Positions 19,804 to 31,177 of a stretch of DNA of 64,000 nt are shown piece by piece. Below the pieces are notes generated by a model. The model saw only the letters and a list, made by a program, of their open reading frames with translations, did not search any database and was not told where the DNA came from. The DNA is from Heliocidaris erythrogramma (Eukaryota; Echinodermata; Echinoidea; Camarodonta; Echinometridae), in contig CM046858.1 of assembly GCA_025617745.1 (NCBI GenBank), positions 37,961,119 to 38,025,118 of the forward strand, read 5' to 3'. Numbering within the stretch: the stretch's first letter is position 1; each line of letters starts with the position of its first letter. The translations under genes were made by a program, and so were the position numbers.

Positions 19804-21650
19804 TATGAATTCGGAAGAAGAAGCAGCTGGGTCGAGGAGACCTGCTTCTTCCGAAGAGTTGTCTAGCAAGACGACTCGGCCTTCCAGAACTCCCCCGAGT
19901 ACAGCGGTACGCGGGGGAGGGAGGAGGGCCAAAGGTAAGTTGCCTAGTGGTGTTTCCTTGCAGAGTTTGCCAGTTTCGGAGCTTGCGGCTTCGGGACGGG
20001 TGGCGTTAACTGAATCGGGATTGTCAACTCCGAAGCCTGTGGTTTCGGGGTGGGTGGCGTCAGATTCTAGTGGTTTGGATATCTGGAGAGAATCCAATCC
20101 CCCGGTCGCTGAGACCAGAGGGGGGGGGCTGTTGTTTCCCGTACGGTAGCGTTCACTCGCTCTGATCCGTTAGGGGAGACGCGCCCCACTACTGCAGGGT
20201 AACCCACGGGCTTAGTCCATGTTGGTCTGGGTTCCTCAAACCCTAGCCCCCGGCAAACGCCATATGGGGGAACGAGTACTTTCTGGGCTGTCTTAGTGTG
20301 CCAGCTGATGGGAATGCTCGAGCTAACAATGTTGGTCTGGGTTCACAAACCCTAGCCCCCGGCAAACGCCATATGGGGGAACGAGTACTTTCTGGGCTGT
20401 CTTAGTTGCCAGCTAATGGGAATGCTCGAGCTAACAATTATGGACGCTCTTCGGAGCAACAGGTGTTTTCACCTGAGTGCGTGACTACTAGTGCTCCCCT
20501 ATTGCCGCTTTCGAGCGGTCCAATAGTGGGTTCACATGCCTTTAGTAGTCATCGGGCACATACCGAGTCATCTCGGTCTGCCCACGCACTGGGAGCTTTT
20601 AGCTCCCAACCCATGGCTACTGCATCCTCTTGCTTAGCCAATATGGGTGTTTTGGACGATTCTCTAGGCTTACGCCATGAGCGCTCCAATCCCTTTTTGG
20701 GAAGTGAACGTCCCTCCGCGGAGGGATCGGTTTTCACCTGAGTGCGTGACTACTAGTGCTCCCCTATTGCCGCTTTCGAGCGGTCCAATAGTGGGTTCAC
20801 ATGCCTTTAGTAGTCTTCGGGCACATACCGAGTCATCTCGGTCTGCCCACGCACTGGGAGCTTTTAGCTCCCAACCCATGGCTACTGCATCCTCTTGCTT
20901 AGCCAATATGGGTGATTTGGGCGATTCTCTAGGCTTACGCCATGAGCGCTCCAATCCCTTTTTGGGAAGTGAACGTCCCTCCGCGGAGGGATCGGTTCGT
21001 GTTTCCGAAGTGGCTTCGGAGATCTGAATGAATCCGATTAAGCGTTCTAACAAAAGGGTTTCGGCTACGACTCTTGTCGAGCCAGCCAAGATAAAGGCCA
21101 AGAAGAAGGCAAAAAGTGGCAAGGCTTTGCCGGCCTCTTGCCCGTCTGGCCTGGCTAACCCAGCTAGCTCCTCTCAAGCTGACATGTTCAGCATGATGCG
21201 GGCTTTTGCTCAGAATCAGGGTTGGTCCTTTGTACCGGCTACTTCAACCCTGACTTCTGTCCCTATTCAGGGGTCTGACTTTGAGACTAATCAACCTTTT
21301 GTGTTTGATTCCTCTTTGTCTGAGACTGATTCGCATGTGCCTCCTACTCCCGCGGCCCTTGGGGCTCCGCCGGGCGAGGAGACTGTTGGTGAGCCATGCG
21401 GGGACCCGCCTGCGGAGGCCTTTGTTAACGTTCCTTTGTCTCATTCCACTCGGGTGGAACCAGATTTGGATGCGTCCTCTCAAGCTTCGGTTCCCGAATC
21501 GCTTGGGCAGGCGGAGTCTCAATCGCTCAATCTCTGTGGAGTGGAAGCGATTGTTTTCTTGTCCAAATATCGCCCTGAAGTTCAGTCAACCCGCGCGCAG
21601 GGTTCGACTTCGCGTTGGTTTAAGCAGCGGGATTTCTGCTGAGTCTGGGC
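19804..21650 (+). pseudogene. DIRS-A2 gag-like ORF, broken
   Basis: Starts at ATG 19804 with the same first 80 or so codons as DIRS-A1 gag, then runs to a stop at 20149 after an insertion near 20085. The 36-residue repeats follow out of frame with TAG interruptions, then a 265-bp duplicated block, then an open segment (about 21028-21642) with the AKIKAKKKAKSGKA stretch. The C-terminal Arg/Gly tail is missing. Confidence 0.88.
20466..20995 (+). repeat. 265-bp tandem duplication inside DIRS-A2 gag
   Basis: Units 20466-20730 and 20731-20995 are near-identical and each starts TTTTCACCTGAGTGCGTGAC. DIRS-A1 has a single copy. The length is not a multiple of three, so it also shifts frame. Confidence 0.9.
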
Positions 21651-22415
21651 GCCTTGGCGTCCGGCCCATGGCTGTTGCATCTCCTTGCTCGGCCGATATG
21701 GGTAATTGGTGCGCGTCTTTGGGTTCAATACCCTCAGCGCACTTCTCCCATAAAGGGAGGTGAGCGTCCCTCAGTGGAGGGTTCGGTTCGTGTTCCCGAA
21801 GGGCTTCGGGGATCCGAACGAAACCGGATAAACGCTCTGAAAAGCGGGTTTCGACTTAGGCTCTTTTTGGGCCAATCAGAAGCCTAGGGAAGGGGCTAAA
21901 AGAGGCAAGGCTTTGTCTGCCTCTTGCCCATCGGGTTTAGCTAACCCTTCGGTCTCTCAAGCTGAGATGTTCAGTGTGAGATGGGCTTTGCCCAGACTCA
22001 GGGTTGGTTCCTTGTACCAGGATTCACATCCCCTGCTCTTGTCCCTTTTTTGGGTCGGACATCGAGACTAATTAGCCTTTTATGGTTTATTCTTCTTTGT
22101 CTGTGATGAGATCACATGAGCCTCCTAGTCTCGCAGCCTCGGGGCTCCGTCGGGTGAGGAGGCTTATGGCGGTTCATGCGTGAATCCGACCGTTTCGGCC
22201 TTTGTTCGTGATTCTTTGTCACGATCTTTTCAGGCGGATCCAGTTTTGGAAGCGGCCTCTCTAGCTTCGGTCTCCGAATCGCTGGGGCAGGCAGAGCCTT
22301 AGTTGCTCTCCCTTTGTGGGGTAGAAGCGATTGCTTTGTTCTAAACTTTCCCTGACTTTTAGTCAACCCGCGCGCAGGGTTCGACTTTGCTTGGGTTCAG
22401 GCAGCGGGCGGACGA
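21620..22415 (+). pseudogene. Diverged second gag-like segment (mosaic region)
   Basis: About 800 bp resemble gag positions 11690-12440 of DIRS-A1 but with many substitutions and stops, while the preceding 20580-21620 is an almost exact match to the same region. After it the sequence jumps to the equivalent of 13385 in DIRS-A1, skipping the gag C-terminus and the RT start. This reads as a recombinant with a different member of the family. Confidence 0.8.
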
Positions 22416-22419
22416 GACG

Positions 22420-24171
22420 GTTTCTTCATAGATCTGTCCGCCCCGCTCCCCGGAGGTGCTATAGGAACTTGGACACCTCACAGGCTGTCCTTTTTCCCTT
22501 TCTCCGACTTTTGTTATTCCCAGGCGCTCGGGAAAACTTCGTTTGATACTGAACCTAAAGAGGATAAACAAATTTATTCCTCCGGTTCATTTTTGTATGG
22601 AGATTCTTGCCTCCATTCTTCCGTTGATCAAAAGGGAAGATTACGCGGTCTCGATAGATCTCAAGGACGCGTACTTTCACATTCCCATTCATCGCGCATC
22701 TCGCGATCTTCTGGGGTTCTCCTTCCTCTCGGAGACTTACCGGTTTCGGGCTCTTCCCTTCGGGCTGCGCCCGGCCCCTCGGGTTTTTACTCAAGTTGTA
22801 GCGGTGCTAGCGGCCTTTCTGAGGCGTCGCGGCCTGCGGTTGTTCTGTTACCTGGACGATTGGCTTCTCCTTGCGGAGTCGCGCGATCGTTTGTTGGACG
22901 AGACTCGTTGCTAGTCTCTCTTACTCAAGACTTAGGTTTCCTAATAAATTGGGAAAAGTCAGAGTTAGTCCCCACTCGCAGCCCAGTTTTTCTGGGGGCG
23001 GTGTTAGACATAAGGAATCAGTTAGCTCGGCCCAGTCGAGACAGGATTCTCACCATTGTCTCTGCGGCTCGCAAGCTCTTGCTGGCCAGAAGAGTCTCGG
23101 CCAGACAGTGGCTTCAGTTTCTAGGTTATCTAGCCAGTCTAGTCGATGTTTTAGAGGACTGTCGGCTCCTCATGAGACCCTTTCAGAGACATCTCCTCAG
23201 GTTCTTAAAGCCGGGAAAAGACTCTTTTGGTCTGGATTCCAGTACCAGTAAAGATCAAGTCTCTTCTCGCTTGTTGGACGAGCGAGGTGTTTCTCGCGCG
23301 AGGCAGGTCCTTCTCTGCCCCTCTTCCGTCGATATCGGTTTCGACGGACGCCTCTCGGTTGGGGTGGGGAGGACACTGCAACGGCAGCACGGTTGCGGGG
23401 GATTGGTCTCATCTTGGGACTCTTCCTCATATCAATGTCCTGGAGTTTATGGCAGTTCTGTTGACCTTGCTCCATTTCAGAAGTCGACTTCTCAGTCGTT
23501 CGGTTCTGATTCTCACGGACAATGTTACTGTGGCGGCATATATCAATCGGCAGGGAGGCACTCGTTCGGTTGCCCTGAATGCCCTAGCAGCTCAGCTGTG
23601 GAGGTGGTGTCGTCGCATGGCAATCACACCCGTGGCCTCTTTCATCCCCGGTCGGGAAAACCTCTTTGCGGATTTTCTGTCCCGGGGCAGGTATCTTCCA
23701 TCGGAATGGATGCTCCATCCGGAAGTATTTTGCCGCTTTCGCAGTTGCCTAGGTCCACTGGAAGTGGATCTATTTGCGTCGGTGCTAAATCACCAGCTGC
23801 CGAAGTTTTGCTCCCGTGTTCGCGATCAGGGAGCATGGGCTCTCGATGCTTTCTCCCTCAGCTGGGAGAACCTTCAGGGATTCGCCTTTCCTCCCTTCCA
23901 ACTGATTCCGCGTGTCTTGCGGAAAATCAGGGAAGATCGGGCGAGGGTGCTTGTAATAGCTCCCTTTTGGCCCAGGAGGAATTGGTTTCCGGAACTTATG
24001 AGCCTTCTAAGGGCTCAACCGTTAGTTCTCCTGTTAAGAGCGGATCTGGTGTTACAGCCCCTATCGGGGATTCTTCACCACAATCCGGAGTCTCTTCATT
24101 TGACTGCTTGGCCCCTGTCAGGGAATCTGCAAGACAGTCGGGTCTCTCTGATAGAGCCGCGGACTTTTTAA
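22420..24171 (+). pseudogene. DIRS-A2 RT-RNase H-methyltransferase-like ORF, broken
   Basis: Same domains as in DIRS-A1. The RT frame runs through SIDLKDAYFHIPIH and the YLDD motif to 22914, where one T is missing (CGTTGCTAG versus CGTTTGCTAG). A 2-nt deletion near 23225 returns to the original frame, so the RNase H to methyltransferase-like part (23227-24171) is open, without the 20-bp duplication of DIRS-A1. The N-terminal part of RT is replaced by mosaic sequence. The stop TAA (24169-24171) overlaps the YR start as TAATG. Confidence 0.9.
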
Positions 24172-25235
24172 TGTCCAGTCGTAGGGTTTCTACTAGGGAA
24201 ATTTACAATTCCCGTCTCTCGGTCTTTTTCCTTTGGTGCAAAGAGAGAAATCAAACCCCTTCTAAGGCTCCTTTTGGTTCATTTGCGGATTTCTTAATCT
24301 CGTTATTTGACAAAGGGAGGTCTATTTCTACTATCCGAGGCTACCGTTCGGCGATCGGGGCCATTCATTCGGGTTTTTCGGATGGTTCGGGGATTTCCAA
24401 TTCCCCGCTACTAAGTGGTTTGATTCGTTCGTTCTTTCTGAAACGACCTTCGTTTTCTAAGTTAGTGCCGTCTTGGAGTCTGCCTAAGGTCCTGGAGGCC
24501 TTAGCGAAACCTCCTTTTGAACCGTTAGGTGAAGCTTCGCTTCATCATCTTACGGTTAAGACGCTCTTTTTGGTAGCTATTGCCTCTGGGCAGAGGCGCA
24601 GTACTCTTCATGCTCTCTGTCTTACTCCTGGTCATGTTCGCTGGGAGAGAAAAGGTGTTAGGTTGATTCCTAGGGCTTCTTTCGTTGCCAAGAATCAGAC
24701 AGCTACCTCCGGTCCTGTTGAGATTTTTCTTTGTCCGCTTTCTGACTTTTCTTCGGTGCGTGAGGACAAAGTTTGGTGTCCTGTTAGGGCTCTCAAATGG
24801 TATATTGATAAGACTAAGTCTTATCGTAAGGATGATCAGTTGTTCTTGATCACTAGAGAGCCTTTTTCTCCTGCCTCTCTTGATTCCATTTCTAGATGGA
24901 TCGTTGAAGCTATTAGGGCCGCTGGCACAGAGGCTCTTTTATCCGACAGTAAGCTTCGTGCTCATGATACTCGTAGTGTCAGCACTTCTTGGGCTCTGTT
25001 TCAAGGTGTGGCGCTTGTTGATATTTTGAAGGCTGCTTATTGGCGTTCGCCCAATTCCTTCATTTCTTGCTACCTTAGGGATATTCCCGCAGGTGAAGCT
25101 TTGTTTGCGTCAGCCACCTTGAAGGCCGCTGTGTCTTCTTGTAGTCTTTGGTGTAATCCTATTTCCTTCCGCTCGAAACATGCCTCCCGGTCTTTGAGTT
25201 GGCGCTGGTCTGGCATAATAGGTAGGTATATATGA
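24171..25235 (+). CDS. DIRS-A2 tyrosine recombinase, extended C-terminus
   Basis: Open from ATG 24171 and about 97% like the DIRS-A1 YR by eye, with the Arg, HDTRS and ISCYLRD residues all present. A 1-nt deletion just before the normal stop (TCTTCTTGTAG versus TCTTCTTTGTAG) lets the frame run about 30 codons into the ICR, adding an unrelated tail. Function is uncertain because of the tail, not the core. Confidence 0.85.
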   Translation: MSSRRVSTREIYNSRLSVFFLWCKERNQTPSKAPFGSFADFLISLFDKGRSISTIRGYRSAIGAIHSGFSDGSGISNSPLLSGLIRSFFLKRPSFSKLVPSWSLPKVLEALAKPPFEPLGEASLHHLTVKTLFLVAIASGQRRSTLHALCLTPGHVRWERKGVRLIPRASFVAKNQTATSGPVEIFLCPLSDFSSVREDKVWCPVRALKWYIDKTKSYRKDDQLFLITREPFSPASLDSISRWIVEAIRAAGTEALLSDSKLRAHDTRSVSTSWALFQGVALVDILKAAYWRSPNSFISCYLRDIPAGEALFASATLKAAVSSCSLWCNPISFRSKHASRSLSWRWSGIIGRYI

Positions 25236-25306
25236 TTTATTGCAGTAAATTTGTAAAATCAGCACTGATTTTCTTATTTACTATATAAATCTATATACCT
25301 ACCTAT
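25212..25306 (+). repeat. DIRS-A2 internal complementary region
   Basis: Same joined-ends arrangement as at 16292-16386 and almost identical to it. Confidence 0.9.
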
Positions 25307-25365
25307 GACCCTCCCTCCTTCCCCGCTCCTTGCAAGCAACATGTTTCTACTTGGGATTGCTCGCA

Positions 25366-25514
25366 AAAGAGGAAGATGGCCGTAGCGTGTTGGCGCGCGT
25401 GAGTGGCGAGGACAATAGGATTACGGGGGTTCGCACAATATTGTGACGCATGTGTGTTAAATTCTCGAAGGGGTCCCGTAGTCAAGACTACAGGCATAAT
25501 AGGTAGGTATATAG
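25366..25514 (-). repeat. DIRS-A2 right inverted terminal repeat
   Basis: Complement of 19239-19388 with a few differences; unique right end continues to 25557. Confidence 0.9.
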
Positions 25515-25836
25515 ATTTATATAGTAAATAAGAAAATCAGTGCTGATTTTACAAATTCCTTTCATTTTAATATCTGCTAATGAAGGCTGACATTATTTAG
25601 AATATTTGACATTTGCATAACACTTGTATAATGGTGACTTTTACCACCCAACCCCCACTTCCAGCCTTTTATGTAACATTGCGTTTAGAAGAATTTATAT
25701 TTCAGGCCTGCAAATGTACATGTACCTTAGGCTTCAGTCAGCAAGGAAAGATGATAAAGATGTACATGTATTGAGAATCAGATTCCATTTTATAATCATT
25801 TTAATCCATGTTTGCCCTACCTCTGTGTCATTTTAG

Positions 25837-25902
25837 GGAGTTGGTCAAGAAAAGATTGGCATCTATGTGAAGGCTGTTGTGCCCGGCTCAGCTGCAGATA
25901 AG
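25837..25902 (+). CDS. AFDN: Afadin exon, PDZ domain
   Basis: 66 nt, phase 0 to 0, acceptor CATTTTAG, donor GTTTGT. Encodes GVGQEKIGIYVKAVVPGSAA followed by DK, matching GAGQDKLGIYVKSVVKGGAA of vertebrate afadin. Confidence 0.94.
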
Positions 25903-26814
25903 GTTTGTACCACGTATCTGAAAATTCATTTAGGGTATACATGAATTGAGTTGTATATAACATGCAAAGTGTGAACAATAGCCAGCTAAAACACCAAGGA
26001 TCCAGAAGGCTAATCAATGGTTCACTGCAACTCATTAAAAAAATATATACACACCTGAGTAGTGCGGTAGAGGTATGTGCTATACATGACCTGGTCTGAA
26101 AGCATCAGAAGACTCGAAACAGACTGTGTTCCAAGTAGGAACCGCTTGGCCAAGGATGGGGTGATCAGCACTGATGAAATACCTCTACTACCCCGAGATG
26201 TTGAGAGTTGAATTGAATTGAAGTTACATGTATTTGTTATAAAAATGGCAACGCGGCCAATGGCCGATTTGCAAAATCTTTTACAGAGTATTTACAGGTA
26301 TACAAATAATCATAGAAAAGCATAAAAATCAAGCTGGGTGCAAATTAAGCAGGGTTCTAACTATTATACTGAATTAGGAAGATGCAGACGATGTAATGGG
26401 TTGGATGTTATGATACTTGTTGATGATATAAATATTTGGCTTACAATATAATTGGGTATATAACGTCCATTTGTTTGGTATTCCCATGTATGGGCAATAT
26501 GTCAAGGTTGTGAGATTCTAAATTCCACAGTGTTGTGCACTCCTAGATATCAAAGAAAAAAAGCTAAGTGAAATATTTGTTCATGAAAATTATTGATTTT
26601 TTTTTGTTGACCATTCTTCTTTTTGTGGCTATTGAAAACAATAACAATCACCACAAAACAATAATTTATGCACAAATTTATAAGCCATGGGAGTGGTGTA
26701 AATCTAGTCAAAGAAAACTCTTCTTACTGTATCCTATTATTCATAAAACTGTATGACCGCTCTGCTGTATGTGGAACACCCTTCAACATCTTCTCTCCCT
26801 CTTTTTTTTGACAG
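25903..26814. other. Afadin PDZ intron
   Basis: AT-rich. Contains a possible small foldback at about 26056-26205: GGTAGAGGTAT near the left and ATACCTCTACTACC near the right, followed by TTGAATTGAATTGAA. Boundaries are uncertain. Confidence 0.45.
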
Positions 26815-26888
26815 GATGGCAGAGTGAAGGCTGGTGATCAGATCCTGGCTGTAGATGGAAACAGTTTAATTGGGCTAGATCAGGATGC
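26815..26888 (+). CDS. AFDN: Afadin exon, PDZ domain
   Basis: 74 nt, phase 0 to 2, acceptor TTGACAG, donor GTACGT. Encodes DGRVKAGDQILAVDGNSLIG, the canonical PDZ strand and turn (GDxxLxVDG). Confidence 0.94.
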
Positions 26889-27549
26889 GTACGTTTCTTT
26901 ACCATTCTCATTTACTGCTTACAGATTTCTAAGCTTTGTATGTCATAAAGTGTTTTCTGTGAAAGGTTTGATAATCCCCTCTCTGCTTTTCAATATGTGG
27001 TTTAAAAGAGCCTGTGCATTCTACATGGGATGAGATCGGACAATTCCTTTTGTCAAGACGTTTAAATGAATGGCTTGTAGCCCTATAATTTTCTTGAAAT
27101 CTTAAAAGATACTTCATCACTTTTGCAGCTCTACATTTTGAAGTTGTGTGAGTATATGATGAACAACAAAAGAATTATAATTGGAAAACTTGTGCAGATG
27201 TGAACAATTTGGTAACACTTTATTTTTCGACTCTGAAAATATTGCTTAATTTTTAACATTATTTTTAACCGTTACTAATCCTGGTAATTGCGGTGATATC
27301 TGAATAGCTCCCTCTGCAACAAAATTTTCTTTTCTTACAAAGGAGTTATAGAACTTGTGATCTTGAGATTTCATAGGCAGTATCTACAGGATATCTACTA
27401 AACTTGTGCAAAGTTTCACAGAATTTTGTGTAAGTCTGCAAAAGGGATGAAGCGCCTATAAAAACCTAGTCATTTTAGGTTATGTCGAGAGAGGTCAAAA
27501 TGAGGAAGAAAATCATTCTTTTCTGTTTTATTGTTCTGTTGGAATGCAG

Positions 27550-27668
27550 GGCTGCCCAGTTTCTGGTCAAGTCTGGTCAGATCGTGGAGATGAAAATTGC
27601 CAAGCAAGGAGCCATCTTCCACGGCTTGGCTCAGATTCTGAGCCAGTCAACACCACCGCAACAAAGAG
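27550..27668 (+). CDS. AFDN: Afadin exon, end of PDZ domain
   Basis: 119 nt, phase 2 to 1, acceptor AATGCAG, donor GTAAGG. Encodes VEMKIAKQGAIFHGLAQILS, matching the VAKQGAIYHGLATLL block that closes the afadin PDZ. Confidence 0.94.
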
Positions 27669-27742
27669 GTAAGGAGATAGATAGAGTAAGGAAAAAAAGA
27701 GTGAGAGATACTGCAAGAATGTGCATGCAGGACTTACATGTA

Positions 27743-27992
27743 GAGCCATGGAAAAAAATTATTAGACCAAGAATGGTTACTGAAAGTGTTGTATTTGTGG
27801 TAAGAAGGAAATAAAATATCATAAAAGCAAGGTACAATTGCTGGAATTTATTCATTCAATGAAATACAAAGACAAATCATTTTCAGTAGTTTGAATGCAT
27901 ATTATAATACCTTTATTACAGAAGCTTGGTCTTTTCCCAGGGCTGTATGTACATGTAACAGAAGCTTGGTCTAATAATTTTTTCCAGGGCTG
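27743..27992. mobile_element. Tc1/mariner-like non-autonomous element, TA-flanked
   Basis: Ends GAGCCATGGAAAAAAATTAT and the complement of CAGCCCTGGAAAAAATTATT, with ATTAGACCAAG following on each side, bordered by TA at 27741-27742 and 27993-27994. 250 bp, no transposase. A related copy lies at 47334-47535. The TA target and end sequence fit Tc1/mariner. Confidence 0.82.
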
Positions 27993-28586
27993 TATGTAGA
28001 GGAGGGGATTTATGAGAGACAGAGAGAGAAAGACGGGTGGAGAAAGAAAGGCAAAGAGAGCAGAGTGCAATTTATGCTAAAATGAATAGATCCTGCTTTC
28101 ATTAAGATTTTGAATGGTTGGAGCTGTGGTGGTTAAAGAAGTATTACTTCTTTTTTTGTGTGTGTGTTAAGCATTTTAGGTTTTGGAAATGTCTGGTCGC
28201 CCCTTTCATAAAATCACCTTAGTCTGTAAATTTTGATTGATGTAAAAGTGAATGGATGTTTGTAAGGAAATTACTACAGAGGAGTTGTAGAAAATTTTCT
28301 TTTTCCTTGGGTGAAACTATAACGTTTTTATTACAATTTTTTCAATATAATATTTTCAGTGCATCTTATTTCATTTGAGTTTTGACAAATTTATTTGTAT
28401 GATTTTACATGAAATTAAGTGATCTTGTGATTCTGTATTTTCAGTATTTTTTTTTTTTCCTTTGGTCAATTTGGATATGATTTTGATTGATTTTTTTCTC
28501 CATTCCCTTATCTACCCCTCCCCTTACCCCACTCCTGTGGAATCTTTATCCCCCTCCATTCTCACCCCTCGTACCCCACCCACCAG

Positions 28587-28775
28587 CTTACAAAGGAGAA
28601 CGTCAGCCCCGCCCTGTCAGTGAAGACTTGTCAGGGCGCTCCGGCACCCTTCCCCCTGGCATGGGTGCCCCTAGGGAGTCTGTGGACCCCCGGGAAACGG
28701 CCACCATGCCCAGGGGGGTGGTGGGCGGCTTGCCCCTTCTCGGCCTCTCTCAGGCCAGGTCCTCCCCCAATCTTG
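28587..28775 (+). CDS. AFDN: Afadin exon, post-PDZ linker
   Basis: 189 nt, phase 1 to 1, acceptor CCACCAG after a CT-rich tract, donor GTGAGA. Encodes a Pro/Gly/Arg-rich segment with PRPVSEDLSGRSG and QARSSPNLG. Low-complexity; the assignment rests on splice phase and position. Confidence 0.78.
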
Positions 28776-29555
28776 GTGAGAAGAAAAATTCAGAGTTGAT
28801 TTGCTATTTGTGGTTTGTTGTGTTCATTTCGTCCTCTTGTTAGTTATCGATGTTGTTCAAGCAATTTCAAAGCACCTCCTGCATTTATCTTTTCTTGTAC
28901 ATGTATGTGTACTTTTCTTGGTTTTTTAGCAAATCTATCCTTTTATAATACTGAATTTTTTGCTCACATTCCTCTGTGAACCTGTCTTTGACATAGATGT
29001 TCTTTATTAATCTAAAGTACACTTTTCTACCACTCTCCATTCAACTGCACGAAAGATGCTCCAAAGACAACGGCTTCATGGCCAAATTCCTAAACTTCAA
29101 CCCTGGACCCAACACTTGACCTAACCCTAAACCTAAAAACCAAACTGGAAACCAAATCATAACCACCCTTCAATACCTGATATTACTGATGAAATGATGC
29201 TCAGAGCAGTGTCGCTGGGACTAATTTTGGATCCCTCTGCATTCTCCTCATTTGGCTCCTTCATTCTCCTTTCATTATCTTTATATACTTGTGTCTATCT
29301 GTTCATATCCCGTTTCTTTTTTCTCTATGTAAAAGCATACTTTGTCCTTTTTACATGTATATCCCTTTAATCTATCTATTCTCAACTGTTGTTCTCTCTC
29401 TTGCAGATGATTGTTCTTATGTTTCCAATTGCTGAATGTTTTCCTCTAATCTTGTGTGAAAGCCTGTTTGTCACTTTTTTTTCCTGTCTCTGAAGTCTAA
29501 TCGTAATGATGTCCCATTACAATGTTTTTGTTCGCCCTCTCTCTCAATCGCACTA

Positions 29556-29808
29556 CTGTGAAACCAGAAATTTTCGCGCGCATGAAACTTCCACGAATTT
29601 CGCGAAAGTTTCAGGCCGCAAAATAATGAAATCACAATTGAAACAACATAAAATTATTGCAATGCGCAAAAGTTTCTTGCTGCAAAATAATAAAATCGCA
29701 ATTGAAACAACATGAAATTATTGCAATTCACGAAAGTTTCTTGTTGCAAAATTGGCTGTCATGAACAAATCGCGAAAGTTTTATGTCACAAACGTTTCTG
29801 GTTTTACA
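29556..29808. mobile_element. Inverted-repeat element with internal tandem units
   Basis: Ends CTGTGAAACCAGAAATTTTC and the complement of TGTAAAACCAGAAACG, preceded by TA. Inside are about two to three copies of a 66-bp unit (CGAAAGTTTC, GCAAAATAATGAAATC, CAATTGAAACAACATAAAAT). Non-coding, MITE-like. Confidence 0.75.
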
Positions 29809-30999
29809 TTATGTTTCCATTTGCTGAATATTCTTGTCTGGAAGTCTTTTTATCAGATTTTGCGGTGTGTCAAATTTCAGTCATTGTGATACCATAAACG
29901 CTGCATGTTCTTTTATCCATTTTACTCTTGTTTCAAATGCCTTTAATATAGCCTCACTTTTGCAATTTTAAGAACTCAGTGAGTTTTTTGTCCTTTTTGA
30001 AATAGTACATTTCATTGCTTTTTGAACTGTCCTGTTGTGTTTCAAGCTCTTTTAATGCTCATACATGTATGTACTTCCTGTAGCCTTTCCTTCTATCATT
30101 CTTATGTTGACTCTTATGGCCTCTCCTCTCACACATCGAAAATTCTGCAAAGTTACCAACAAAATCTTATCTGTTTCTCTTCATTCATGTCCAAATATTA
30201 AAAGTATTAGAGCACTGATTCTGTAATGGAAGTACATTTCATTGCTTGTTTAGCAAAATGGCATAGTGAAACCATTCAGTAGTATCAACTATCAACCATG
30301 TTAAAATAAACAAAACAAAAGAGAATTTCAGTTGTGATATTAACTCATCTTTAGGTAATGTTGCGTAATTACCGAGTGATATGTTCATTATTTAGTGTAT
30401 CGTCAGTATTCAACACAAAAAAATGTGATGTAGACCTAGATACAGAATAGCTCTGAAAGGTAGCAGATATACAAGTAATGCACTCGCAGGAAAATCTGAC
30501 CATATGAAATTGGAAGTTTATCAAAAAGTTAAGATCATTATAAAGAGAAATTGAAGAAAATGATATCAGAAATTGCTAATGCATGTATATGATTTGGATT
30601 CATAAATCTCTTTTATTTGTTTTACCATATAAGATTGGAAGTTTATGAAATAAAAACAAGGTTTGGATCATGATTAAAAGGAGTTCAAGAGCATAATACT
30701 AGAAGTGCCTATGCATGTATGTGTTGTTTTTTTTAATCACCTTTTATTTGTTCTAACATTTGATTTTGTGAATAAGCCAGTGAATAATTACAATTATCCT
30801 TTATACGCTGTCATCTTGTAAGCACCACAATGCGCACACCAGTATGATTTCTACATGTTAAAGAGAAGGTTGAGTTCTGGGAAAATTTGAAAAATAATTT
30901 GTGAGCTTTCTCAATCGTTTTATGTCAGTTTAGAAGAACATCATAGTAGAAATGTTCCATGAAAACGATTGCTTTTCAAATGCCCTCATATTTGAAATA

Positions 31000-31177
31000 C
31001 AGTCAAACCTGTCTTAATGGCCACCTGTCTATAGCGGTCACCTGTCTATAGTGGTCACTTATATTGCCTCCCTCTAGCAAAAAATATGTGCCTTAGAACC
31101 TGTCTATAAAGGCCACCTGTCTACAGTGGCCACTTTTTCTGTTTCCCTTGGGTGGCCTTAATAGACAGGTTTGACTG
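31000..31177. mobile_element. Mariner-like MITE, TA-flanked
   Basis: Perfect-looking inverted ends CAGTCAAACCTGTCTTAATG / complement of CAGTCAAACCTGTCTATTAA with TA at 30998-30999 and 31178-31179. The interior repeats CACCTGTCTATAG-type words. 178 bp. Confidence 0.87.

Larger units (their letters stand above)
19221..25557 (+). mobile_element. DIRS-A2: second, decayed copy of the same DIRS family
   Basis: 6.3-kb sense-oriented element in the afadin PDZ intron. Same ends, ICR and gene order as DIRS-A1 and nearly identical over the RNase H, methyltransferase-like and YR regions. Lesions: gag broken by several indels and stops; an internal 265-bp tandem duplication (20466-20995); replacement of the gag C-terminus and RT N-terminus by a diverged related sequence (about 21620-22410); two small deletions in RT; and a 1-nt deletion at the end of YR. 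Confidence 0.94.

Noticed and set aside
26056..26205. SINE with tRNA- or 5S-like head
   Set aside because: No A/B box or 5S box pattern could be read; only a weak foldback and a TTGAA-rich tail.
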